Of a DNA stretch of 64,000 nucleotides, positions 43,486-51,348 are shown piece by piece. The translations under genes were made by a program, and so were the position numbers. The notes below the pieces were generated by a model. That model ran no database searches and was not told where the DNA came from. It saw nothing but the letters and a program-made list of their open reading frames with translations. This DNA is from Sneathiella sp036960775 (lineage in GTDB: Bacteria > Pseudomonadota > Alphaproteobacteria > Sneathiellales > Sneathiellaceae). Position 1 is the first letter of the stretch; every line of letters begins with the position of its first letter. Location: assembly GCA_036960775.1 (NCBI GenBank), contig JBALWO010000007.1, positions 1 through 64,000 on the forward strand, given 5' to 3'.

Positions 43486-44331
43486 ATGAGTTTAGCTGAT
43501 TTGCAGCCGGTTATTGACGCGGCTTGGGACAATCGGGACAACATCTCCCCGTCCACAACAGGTGAAGCAAGAGAAGCGGTAAATGACGCTCTCAACGCCC
43601 TTGATACTGGCGCAGCACGTGTTGCTGAGAAAACAGCCGACGGCTGGCATGTCAATCAATGGCTTAAAAAGGCTGTGTTATTATCCTTCCGTTTGAACGA
43701 TATGGAAATGATCACTGGTGGCCCCGGCGCCAACACAAACTGGTGGGATAAAGTTCCAAGTAAATTCGAAGGCTGGAGTGCTGATCAATTCAAAACAGCC
43801 GGCTTCCGTGCCGTGCCTGGCGCCATTGTTCGCCGCAGTGCATATATCGCACCAAGCGTTGTTCTGATGCCAAGTTTCGTAAATCTTGGCGCATTTGTTG
43901 ACACTGGCACCATGGTTGATACATGGGTTACTGTTGGATCATGCGCGCAGATTGGTAAGAACGTTCACCTATCAGGCGGCGTTGGTATTGGCGGTGTCCT
44001 TGAACCGTTGCAAGCCGGTCCGGTTATCATTGAAGATAACTGCTTTATTGGTGCCCGTTCTGAAGTCGTTGAAGGCGTCATTGTTGAAACTGGCGCGGTT
44101 CTGTCAATGGGTGTGTTCATTAGCGCATCCACAAAAATCATCAACCGCGATACTGGTGAAATCCACATCGGCCGTGTTCCTGCATACTCCGTTGTTGTAC
44201 CAGGTAGCCTGCCAGGCAAGCCCCTTCCAGACGGCACGCCAGGCCCAAGCCTGTACTGCGCCGTTATTGTGAAAACAGTGGATGAGCAAACACGTTCCAA
44301 AACATCTATCAATGATTTGCTCCGCGATTAA
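43486..44331 (+). CDS. dapD: Tetrahydrodipicolinate N-succinyltransferase
   Basis: 281 aa, full length, with GAGGAA six nt before the ATG. An N-terminal helical domain is followed by a left-handed parallel beta-helix made of hexapeptide repeats (VVLMPSFVNLGAFVDTGTMV, then VGSCAQIGKNVHLSGG and VIIEDNCFIGARSEVVEG). It succinylates tetrahydrodipicolinate in the succinylase route to diaminopimelate and lysine. The next step's desuccinylase, dapE, lies 1.1 kb further with an EamA gene of opposite direction between them. Confidence 0.96.
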   Translation: MSLADLQPVIDAAWDNRDNISPSTTGEAREAVNDALNALDTGAARVAEKTADGWHVNQWLKKAVLLSFRLNDMEMITGGPGANTNWWDKVPSKFEGWSADQFKTAGFRAVPGAIVRRSAYIAPSVVLMPSFVNLGAFVDTGTMVDTWVTVGSCAQIGKNVHLSGGVGIGGVLEPLQAGPVIIEDNCFIGARSEVVEGVIVETGAVLSMGVFISASTKIINRDTGEIHIGRVPAYSVVVPGSLPGKPLPDGTPGPSLYCAVIVKTVDEQTRSKTSINDLLRD

Positions 44332-44349
44332 AATCACGAGGCAAACATC

Positions 44350-45258
44350 CTAATCTGAGGTCCGCACATCAGCTGCGGGCCTCTTTTTTTTGTTTTCTCG
44401 GTAAACCATATACAGGCCACTCGCTGCAATAAGCGAAGTTCCCACCCAAACGTTAAGGCCGGGAATTTCATCATAGAAAATAATTCCCAGCAACACCGCC
44501 CAGATAAGTCCCGTATATTCAAACGGTGTGATAACGCCGACTTCCCCAATGGTGAATGCTTTTACGATACAAAAATTCCCCCCCAAAGATAATAGTGCCA
44601 TCAAACCAATGGCCGAGAGATCTTCAAAGGGAATAGGCTGCCAGTAATAGTAGGCACCCGCCGAGCTGAAAATAATGGTCCAAAAGGTCACGTAGAATAC
44701 GATGGTAAATGTGTGATCCGTTTGACCAAGCGACCGGCTCGCCAGCATCAAGAAACAATATGCAAAACTTCCCGCAAGCACGATAAGTACGGTTGAGTTA
44801 AAGCCGTCACTGGTTGGTTGCGCCACATAAAGGACGCCACAAAATCCCACCAAAATTGCGCCCCAACGATGGATGCCCACTTTTTCCTTAAACAGCGGGA
44901 CCGACAAGGCTGTCATAATGAAAGGGGAGACGAAAAAGATAACCGTCGTTTCGGCAAGAGGCATTGACGTTAGTGCGGTAAAAAAACAAAAAGGTGCAAG
45001 GAAGCCAAAAAACCCGCGTATCCCATGGAGTTTGAATTTTGAGGTGCGCAAAAGCATCAGCCCCCCCATAAAGGGCATAAGCAGACTTAAAATTACGAAA
45101 TTGATACTTCCGCGGACGAATAATATTTGGAATACAGAATAGTCTGCCGTGACCAGACTTTTGGCAACAGCATCCATGCTCGCCAACATGAATATGGCAA
45201 TTACGATATAAATAATACCGGCAAGGTTTTTATCCTGAACGCCAAAAGGACCAGTCAT
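44350..45258 (-). CDS. EamA/DMT-family transporter
   Basis: 302 aa from ATG at 45258; a TTG at 45276 is in frame but less likely. Ten hydrophobic helices form two EamA repeats. Landmarks are FMLASMDAVAKSLVTADYS, LTSMPLAETTVIFFVSPF and, in the second half, VGVITPFEYTGLIWAVLLG and LIAASGLYMVYRENKKK. Such proteins export or import small metabolites, often amino acids or nucleobases. It interrupts the dapD/dapE pair on the opposite strand, and the dapD terminator is encoded within its final codons. Substrate unknown. Confidence 0.87.
   Translation of the reverse strand: MTGPFGVQDKNLAGIIYIVIAIFMLASMDAVAKSLVTADYSVFQILFVRGSINFVILSLLMPFMGGLMLLRTSKFKLHGIRGFFGFLAPFCFFTALTSMPLAETTVIFFVSPFIMTALSVPLFKEKVGIHRWGAILVGFCGVLYVAQPTSDGFNSTVLIVLAGSFAYCFLMLASRSLGQTDHTFTIVFYVTFWTIIFSSAGAYYYWQPIPFEDLSAIGLMALLSLGGNFCIVKAFTIGEVGVITPFEYTGLIWAVLLGIIFYDEIPGLNVWVGTSLIAASGLYMVYRENKKKRPAADVRTSD
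44357..44391 (+). terminator. dapD terminator embedded in the end of the convergent transporter gene
   Basis: GAGGTCCGCA (44357-44366) and TGCGGGCCTC (44374-44383) form a 10-bp stem with one G-T pair, followed by eight T (44384-44391). It lies inside the last codons of the minus-strand EamA gene. Confidence 0.85.
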
Positions 45259-45422
45259 AACGCAAAACTCACACAAGAAAATTCAGACGGGGAAAGTCAA
45301 GGCAGGAACGCCTTTAAAAGAAACGTATCATTTACTGTGCTGATCCCATCTGTCAACAACGATTACCATTTCTTCAACGTATGCCCATTGACCCAATCGA
45401 TTTGCGCAGGTACATCTCACTG

Positions 45423-46595
45423 ATGAGTTATATGAACGAACTAGATGTTATTGAGCTTACGCAGGAGCTTATGCGCTGCCCGAGTGTCACGCCCCACGAT
45501 GCTGGAGCCTTATCCGTATTACAAACCGTTTTGGAAGCAATCGGTTTTGAATGCACACGATTGACCTTTTCCGACGACAATACGCCGGATGTGGAAAATT
45601 TATATGCAAGATACGGAACGCAAGCTCCGAATTTTTGTTTTGCTGGGCACACGGATGTTGTCCCGCCAGGAGATTTAAATTCCTGGAGCGTGGATCCGTT
45701 TGACTCAATCATCAAAGATGGCATGTTATTTGGCCGGGGCGCCGCAGATATGAAAGCAGCTGTTGCTTGCTTTGCTGTATCGGCGCAACGCTTAATAAAG
45801 GCTCGAAGTGGCAATCTAAACGGATCTATCAGTCTTTTGATTACAGGAGATGAAGAAGGTCCTGCCATTAACGGAACCCGAAAAGTTCTTGAATGGATGT
45901 CCTCGCAAGGGGAGCATATTGATCACTGCGTCGTTGGGGAGCCAACCAATCCCAATCAGCTCGGCGATATGGTGAAAATTGGTCGCCGCGGCTCTTTCAC
46001 AGGTTTTTTGACTGTAAATGGGAATGAAGGCCACGCGGCATATCCACATTTAGCCGACAATCCAATTCCTCATTTAGTTGCGTTAATGTCTGAACTGGAT
46101 GCAATGCAGTTAGATGATGGCAGCGAGCATTTCCAGCCCAGTAATCTTGAATTTACGACAGTTGATGTGGGTAACCCCGCAACAAATGTTACACCGGCCG
46201 TTGCTCGTGCGACATTTAACATCCGCTTCAATACGCATCATTCACTTGATGCCTTAGATGATAAAATTCGCGGATTGCTTGATAGTGTTGCAGCAAGTCG
46301 GAGCGCAAATTATGATCTGAGGGTTTTGAAAAACTCTGAGCCGTTCCTGACGCCAGAAGGTGATTTTAGCCATTTGGTCGCCGGTGCGATTGAAAAGCAT
46401 TTGGGCCGCCGCCCAGAAATGTCCACAACAGGCGGCACGTCCGACGCTCGCTACATTAAAAATTATAGCCCTGTTGTTGAATTTGGCCTTGTTGGTCAAA
46501 CAATGCATAAAGCCGATGAATGTGTCGCAGTTGAAGATATTCATTCGTTAGCTGACATTTATACAAGTATTCTTGAAGGGTATTTTAAAGACTGA
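45423..46595 (+). CDS. dapE: Succinyl-diaminopimelate desuccinylase
   Basis: 390 aa from ATG at 45423, which fits the family N-terminus VIELTQELMRCPSVTPHDAG; an upstream in-frame ATG at 45381 lacks a ribosome site. M20 metal ligands and base are present: the histidine in FAGHTDVVPPGD, the aspartate in GRGAADMKAAV, the Glu-Glu pair in LITGDEEGPA and the C-terminal histidine in LVGQTMHKADECV. STTGGTSDARYI is the substrate loop. It removes succinate from N-succinyl-LL-diaminopimelate. A small membrane-protein gene follows after 2 bp. Confidence 0.95.
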   Translation: MSYMNELDVIELTQELMRCPSVTPHDAGALSVLQTVLEAIGFECTRLTFSDDNTPDVENLYARYGTQAPNFCFAGHTDVVPPGDLNSWSVDPFDSIIKDGMLFGRGAADMKAAVACFAVSAQRLIKARSGNLNGSISLLITGDEEGPAINGTRKVLEWMSSQGEHIDHCVVGEPTNPNQLGDMVKIGRRGSFTGFLTVNGNEGHAAYPHLADNPIPHLVALMSELDAMQLDDGSEHFQPSNLEFTTVDVGNPATNVTPAVARATFNIRFNTHHSLDALDDKIRGLLDSVAASRSANYDLRVLKNSEPFLTPEGDFSHLVAGAIEKHLGRRPEMSTTGGTSDARYIKNYSPVVEFGLVGQTMHKADECVAVEDIHSLADIYTSILEGYFKD

Positions 46596-46597
46596 AC

Positions 46598-47182
46598 ATG
46601 GCAAGTATCAGAGAAATCACAGGGTCAATCTATGGCTGTTACCGCCTTGCGCTAAAAGACAACGATGCGCTTTCCCAGTTCAATCTGACGGCCAGCGGAT
46701 TTTGGACGTCTTTTTCAGCCATGTTCCTGAGCCTAATTGTGATCCTGCTGCAAAAAAGCATCGAATTCAAACTCGCAGCCGCCGACATCGATTATGTGCA
46801 GTTTATTTTCCTGTTTGGACTGGCTGTTATCATTTCCTGGACTTGCTATCTTGTCGCCATGGGAGTCCTGTCAAAATATTTGGATTTCTCTGCGAAATTT
46901 AGCACCTTTGCTATCGTCTACAATTGGAGCCAACTTGCGATTATCGCCGTGTGGTTCGTGTTAGCTATCATTGTCACTGGCCTTATGGGCCCTGTGGCCG
47001 CGGGTGTCATCGGCTTGTTCTTTATCGGAGCCAGCTATCTTTACCTGTGGCATATCCTTGTGGTGACATTACAAGTGACGTCCATTGTTGCCGCCGCTAT
47101 GGCATTTTTGGAGTTTCTAATCGCCATCCTTATTCATCAGGCACTTCTTGGCCTGTTAGTTCAAGCGCCACTAGCCCAATAA
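46598..47182 (+). CDS. Integral membrane protein of unknown function (YIP1-like appearance)
   Basis: 194 aa starting 2 bp after the dapE stop, so co-transcribed. A short amphipathic N-terminus (ASIREITGSIYGCYRLAL) is followed by about five hydrophobic helices, including FSAMFLSLIVILLQ, FIFLFGLAVIISWTCYLVA, LAIIAVWFVLAIIVTG and AAGVIGLFFIGASYLYLW. The pattern is reminiscent of the YIP1/Yip domain family, but no diagnostic motif is present. I do not assign a function. The last 12 bases overlap the end of the convergent Lrp-family gene. Confidence 0.7.
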   Translation: MASIREITGSIYGCYRLALKDNDALSQFNLTASGFWTSFSAMFLSLIVILLQKSIEFKLAAADIDYVQFIFLFGLAVIISWTCYLVAMGVLSKYLDFSAKFSTFAIVYNWSQLAIIAVWFVLAIIVTGLMGPVAAGVIGLFFIGASYLYLWHILVVTLQVTSIVAAAMAFLEFLIAILIHQALLGLLVQAPLAQ

Positions 47183-47656
47183 CTGCTCCAACGGGTAACC
47201 TGAGAATTTCTTGTTCTCCGTCATGACCACATGTGTTTTGACATTCACTACGTTGGCACCCGAATTGAGCAACATCTCATTCACCTCATGATACCGTTCC
47301 ATATCAGCGCAGACGATCCGTAGAATAAAATCACAGCCGCCACTCACCGTATCGCATTGAACAATTTCTGGCAGGCCATCCGCAAAATTTTCAAATATTC
47401 TAAAATCTTGAGGCCGATGGCTTTCAAGAGAAACCATAGCAATACAGGTAATATACCGGCAAAGGCGATCCAGATTAATTTGTCCGATAAATTGCCCTAA
47501 ACAGCCATCTACCTCTAGTTTTCGCACACGGGCGAGGCAGGAGCTTGGCGACAAATTCACTGTCTCCGCAAGTTCCTGATTGGTTATGCGGCCGGCGGAC
47601 TGCAACACCGAAAGAATATTCTGATCAATTCTATCTAAGTTGCGTTTTTCCTTCAT
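47171..47656 (-). CDS. Lrp/AsnC-family transcriptional regulator
   Basis: 161 aa. The N-terminal helix-turn-helix reads LDRIDQNILSVLQSAGRITN and QELAETVNLSPSSCLARVRK. The C-terminal RAM ligand-binding domain has VQCDTVSGGCDFILRIVCAD and VVNVKTHVVMTENK. It diverges from the arginine succinyltransferase operon across a 260-bp region with inverted repeats. A local regulator of that operon responding to arginine or an amino acid is the natural inference, although E. coli uses ArgR/NtrC and Pseudomonas uses ArgR for this job. Confidence 0.87.
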   Translation of the reverse strand: MKEKRNLDRIDQNILSVLQSAGRITNQELAETVNLSPSSCLARVRKLEVDGCLGQFIGQINLDRLCRYITCIAMVSLESHRPQDFRIFENFADGLPEIVQCDTVSGGCDFILRIVCADMERYHEVNEMLLNSGANVVNVKTHVVMTENKKFSGYPLEQLLG

Positions 47657-47698
47657 ATTCGAGGCCTCATTTCCATAAAATCACCATCTCTATCTATT

Positions 47699-47771
47699 TC
47701 AAATACCTACCAACCCTCTTAAAAGCAAGGTATTTGACTTATTTACACACTTCTCTACCTAAATAGGGTAG
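47699..47771. promoter_or_regulatory. Inverted repeats in the Lrp/ast divergent region
   Basis: TCAAATACC (47699-47707) and GGTATTTGA (47729-47737) are exact 9-bp inverted repeats 21 bp apart. A second, smaller pair CTACC (47755-47759) and GGTAG (47767-47771) lies just downstream. Spaced AT-rich dyads are usual for Lrp-family octamers, so this is the likely control region of the astC operon and of the regulator. Confidence 0.45.
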
Positions 47772-47917
47772 GCGAAATTTCTGTGCCGAATTTTATTCTG
47801 CAATCGAGAATATATGTGCAGATAATTCGCGAAATAGCGCCAAAATCGATAGCTCATTTTTTCGAACACTTGATATCCTTAGGATTGAAATTAACCGATC
47901 TAAACAACGGAGATACC

Positions 47918-49087
47918 ATGTCCAGCTCAGCACTCATGGCCACTTACTCACCCCCTGACATTCTATTTGAACGCGGGGATGGTGCTTATTTGATGACGCA
48001 AGATGGTGATAAATATCTGGATTTCATAACAGGTATCGCCGTCAGCGCGTTTGGACACAATCACCCTCATTTGGTGGCCGCTCTCATAGATCAAGCTGGA
48101 AAATATTGGCATAGCTCCAATATGTTTCGCATTGAAAGCGCTGAAATCCTTGCGGAGAGACTAACCAAGCATACATTCGCAGACCGCGCCTATTTTGCAA
48201 ACTCTGGCGGCGAAGCTGTTGAGGCGGGCCTGAAAATGATGCGTCGGTATCATTTTGATGCTGGCGACACTAAACGAACTCGCATTATCGGAATGAAAAA
48301 CTCGTTTCATGGTCGGACTATCGCCACAGTTGCCGCTGCGGGCAATCCCGCACATGCAAAAGGCTTCTTCGAAGGCGATTTGGGATTTGATCATGTCACC
48401 TATGGGGATATAGACGCCCTCCGCGCCGCCATTACGGATGAGACGGCAGGTGTCATACTGGAGCCTGTACAAGGCGAAGGCGGTGTTTTACCGGCACCGG
48501 AAGGATACATGAATGCAGTTCGTAAGCTGTGCGACGAAACTGGCATTTTGTTTATGGTCGATGAAATACAGTGCGGCATGGGCCGAACTGGTAAATTATT
48601 TGCCTATGAATGGTCCGATATTGAGCCAGACATTCTTGCTGCGGCCAAAGGCCTTGGTGGCGGTTTCCCCATTGGTGCCTGCCTTGCCACAGAAAAAGTG
48701 GCCGCCTGTATGGTTGTTGGCACTCATGGCTCTACATTCGGTGGGAATCCACTGGCGACACGGGTTGGAAATGCAGTTCTGGATTTGGTTCTAGAAGATG
48801 GTCTGCTTGATCAGGTATGCCGTCACAGCGAAACCTTGAAATCAGGCTTGCAAGATCTTGTGGACCTGCACCCAGACAAGCTGACAGCCGTTCAAGGACT
48901 TGGTCTTATGGTTGGCATAAAATGCAAAGTCCCAAACGTAGATCTGCTGGTAAAATTACGCGACAACAAGCTTCTTGCCGGCCGTGCGGGGACAGATATC
49001 TTGCGCCTTCTCCCGCCTTTAAATTTAACTGATGCTCATATTGATGAAGCCCTTGGCATTCTAAATAAAACACTTAAAAACTGGTAG
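47918..49087 (+). CDS. astC: Succinylornithine/acetylornithine aminotransferase
   Basis: 389 aa from ATG at 47918, just after CGGAGATA; the longer frame from 47783 has no homologous leader. Class III PLP aminotransferase motifs are present: the start PPDILFERGDGAYLMTQDG, NSGGEAVEAGLKMMRR, SFHGRTIATVAAAG, MVDEIQCGMGRTG and the PLP lysine in ILAAAKGLGGGFPIGA. On sequence alone it could be ArgD, but first place in an operon with astA, astD and astB makes it the succinylornithine transaminase, converting succinylornithine to succinylglutamate semialdehyde. Confidence 0.88.
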   Translation: MSSSALMATYSPPDILFERGDGAYLMTQDGDKYLDFITGIAVSAFGHNHPHLVAALIDQAGKYWHSSNMFRIESAEILAERLTKHTFADRAYFANSGGEAVEAGLKMMRRYHFDAGDTKRTRIIGMKNSFHGRTIATVAAAGNPAHAKGFFEGDLGFDHVTYGDIDALRAAITDETAGVILEPVQGEGGVLPAPEGYMNAVRKLCDETGILFMVDEIQCGMGRTGKLFAYEWSDIEPDILAAAKGLGGGFPIGACLATEKVAACMVVGTHGSTFGGNPLATRVGNAVLDLVLEDGLLDQVCRHSETLKSGLQDLVDLHPDKLTAVQGLGLMVGIKCKVPNVDLLVKLRDNKLLAGRAGTDILRLLPPLNLTDAHIDEALGILNKTLKNW

Positions 49088-49097
49088 GGAACTGAAC

Positions 49098-50324
49098 ATG
49101 TCCCTTCCCCCATTCATTAACTGGATTGATGATCAACAATCGCACATGGTTCAAACCACGCGCGATTGGTCCAACATCAATTCAGGTTCGCATAATTTGG
49201 CTGGCCTGTCGCATATGGCCAAAACCTTGGCCACCGCTTTTGCACCAACTGGCGGGGAAGTTGAAATGCTCGCCTCCGATCCCATGGAGATTACCGATGG
49301 TAACGGTGATATTTCAAAAATCGAGTTGGGGCCGATTTTACGCATAACCAAACGCCCGCACGCAAATCGAACAGTATTACTTTGCGGTCATATGGATACT
49401 GTCTTTGGACAAGATCATCCCTTTCAAGTTTGCGGCGTGCCCAAGGACGGTGAAATGCACGGCCCGGGAACAGCAGACATGAAAGGCGGAATAATGGTGA
49501 TGCTGACGGCTCTTCTGGCGTTTGAGAAAAGCCCTGAAAGTGAGAACCTTGGATGGCAAGTCATTATAAATTCAGATGAAGAAATCGGATCTTTTGGATC
49601 TGCACGTGTTTTGAAAGAAGCAGCGGTCGCAGCCCACGCCGGAATGCTTTACGAGCCATCTATGCCCGATGGAACCCTAGCTGGCGCCAGAAAAGGCAGT
49701 GGTAATTTCACAGTGACGGTCAAAGGGCGGGCTGCCCATGCAGGCCGAGAGCATCATCTTGGCCGGAATGCCATAGCAGCAACGGCTCAGATAATTTCGT
49801 TCCTTGATGGTCTCTCTGGAAAACGCCAAGGGTTCACTGTTAATGTCGGACAAATCACTGGCGGCGGAGCATTAAATGTTGTCCCCGATTTGGCGCAAGT
49901 TCGCTTTAACGTTCGCCTTGAAGCCACTGATGATCAGGCATGGCTTTTAAAGCAGTTGGAGCAGTTTCTAAATACTGTAAACGACCAAGATGGTATTCAT
50001 GCGGTATTAAGTGGCGGTTTTTCTCGCCCTCCAAAACCTATGACACCCGAACTTGATCGCCTGTTCGCGCTCGCCGCATCTTGCGGTGATAGCTTGGGCA
50101 TTTCGATTTCCCATATAGCGACCGGTGGATGCTGTGATGGCAATAATTTGGCTGCTGCTGGCCTTGCAAATATTGATACACTTGGGGTACGCGGCGCCAA
50201 CATCCATTCAGATCAGGAATATATGATCACGGAAAGCCTGGTTGAACGGGCTAAACTATCTGCGCTCATTCTTCACCGGCTAGCCCAAACATCTGAGAGT
50301 TTTTTCTCAAAGGAGGCGAAATGA
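49098..50324 (+). CDS. M20-family zinc hydrolase in the ast operon, probable succinylglutamate desuccinylase substitute
   Basis: 408 aa, 10 bp after astC and overlapping astA by ATGA. All M20 catalytic features are present: zinc histidine in LLCGHMDTVFG, bridging aspartate in GPGTADMKGGIM, catalytic Glu pair in INSDEEIGSFG, the ligand in MLYEPSMPDG and the last histidine in GANIHSDQEYM. The dimerisation domain carries GRAAHAGREHHLGRNA. It resembles carboxypeptidase G2/DapE-like enzymes. Standard ast operons end with astE (M14 family); none is seen here. Position therefore argues that this enzyme releases succinate from N2-succinylglutamate. That is inference; another amide substrate is possible. 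Confidence 0.85.
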   Translation: MSLPPFINWIDDQQSHMVQTTRDWSNINSGSHNLAGLSHMAKTLATAFAPTGGEVEMLASDPMEITDGNGDISKIELGPILRITKRPHANRTVLLCGHMDTVFGQDHPFQVCGVPKDGEMHGPGTADMKGGIMVMLTALLAFEKSPESENLGWQVIINSDEEIGSFGSARVLKEAAVAAHAGMLYEPSMPDGTLAGARKGSGNFTVTVKGRAAHAGREHHLGRNAIAATAQIISFLDGLSGKRQGFTVNVGQITGGGALNVVPDLAQVRFNVRLEATDDQAWLLKQLEQFLNTVNDQDGIHAVLSGGFSRPPKPMTPELDRLFALAASCGDSLGISISHIATGGCCDGNNLAAAGLANIDTLGVRGANIHSDQEYMITESLVERAKLSALILHRLAQTSESFFSKEAK

Positions 50325-51343
50325 TTATTATTCGCCCCGCACGGAAAGAAGATCTGAACGGCTTGCTTGAAATTTCCCATGCAACCGGCAGCGGCATGTC
50401 ATCGATGCCAAGTGATTTAGACTCATGGGCCACCAAAATTCAAAAAAGCGAAGAAAGTTTTGCAAAACAAGCAAGTGCCCCTGAAGGTGAAATCTACTTC
50501 ATGGTTATGGAAGATGACGAGAGCGATAAAATTGTTGGGACGACGGCCATTTATGCGGGCGTCGGATTGGATCAGCCCTTCTTCTCCTACAAAGTTTCAA
50601 CCTTGGTCTCTTTTTCGGCAGGCCTCGATAAAAAAAATCAGATGAATGTTTTGCATCTGGTAAATGATTTCACCGGGGCAACTGAAATCGGTTCGTTATT
50701 CCTCGACAAAGATTACCGCAAAAACGGCAACGGGCGCTTTTTATCACGCAGCCGTTTCCTAATGATCTCCGATTTTCCTGACCGATTTGGCGACCCCATT
50801 TTTGCAGAAATGCGGGGATGGCAAGATGAAGAAGGCCGATCTCCTTTTTGGGATCATTTGGGCCAGAAATTCTTTGGTCTTGGATTTGAAAATGCCGATT
50901 TTATGAGTGCCGTAAAGGGCAACCAATTCGTCTCGGACTTAATGCCAAGGCATCCCATTTACACTGATCTTTTGCCCCGAGCTGCCCAAACAGTGATTGG
51001 AGAGCCCCATTCTTCATCGGCTCCTGCGCTCCGGCTTCTTGAAAAAGAAGGCTTTCGCAAAAGTGGGTATGTGGACATTTTTGATGGTGGTCCAACGGTC
51101 CAGTGCCAATCAAATAATATCGATACTGTGCGCCGATCAAAATCGGGAACACTGGCAAAAATAGTCCCAGATCAAGAATTATCGAACTCGCCACTGTTTA
51201 TTATTAGCAATCGATCTTCAAAAGACTACCGGCTGGTGAGCCAACCCTTAATTCTCAATGACGATGATACCCTCACCATTGGCGAACACACAGCCAAAGC
51301 CCTACATGTTTCAGCCGGCGAGAAAATCGCTTATGTGGAGTAA
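50321..51343 (+). CDS. astA: Arginine N-succinyltransferase
   Basis: 340 aa, close to the single-polypeptide AstA of enterobacteria rather than the AruF/AruG pair. The start IIIRPARKEDLNGLLEISHA, GTTAIYAGVGLDQPFFSYK, SLFLDKDYRKNGNGRFLSR, FAEMRGWQDEEGRSPFWDHL and the C-terminal FDGGPTVQC are all family hallmarks. It transfers succinyl from succinyl-CoA to the alpha-amino group of arginine, the committing step. A strong AGGAGG lies within the end of the M20 gene and the ATGA overlap suggests coupling. Confidence 0.95.
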   Translation: MIIIRPARKEDLNGLLEISHATGSGMSSMPSDLDSWATKIQKSEESFAKQASAPEGEIYFMVMEDDESDKIVGTTAIYAGVGLDQPFFSYKVSTLVSFSAGLDKKNQMNVLHLVNDFTGATEIGSLFLDKDYRKNGNGRFLSRSRFLMISDFPDRFGDPIFAEMRGWQDEEGRSPFWDHLGQKFFGLGFENADFMSAVKGNQFVSDLMPRHPIYTDLLPRAAQTVIGEPHSSSAPALRLLEKEGFRKSGYVDIFDGGPTVQCQSNNIDTVRRSKSGTLAKIVPDQELSNSPLFIISNRSSKDYRLVSQPLILNDDDTLTIGEHTAKALHVSAGEKIAYVE

Positions 51344-51348
51344 TTCAA

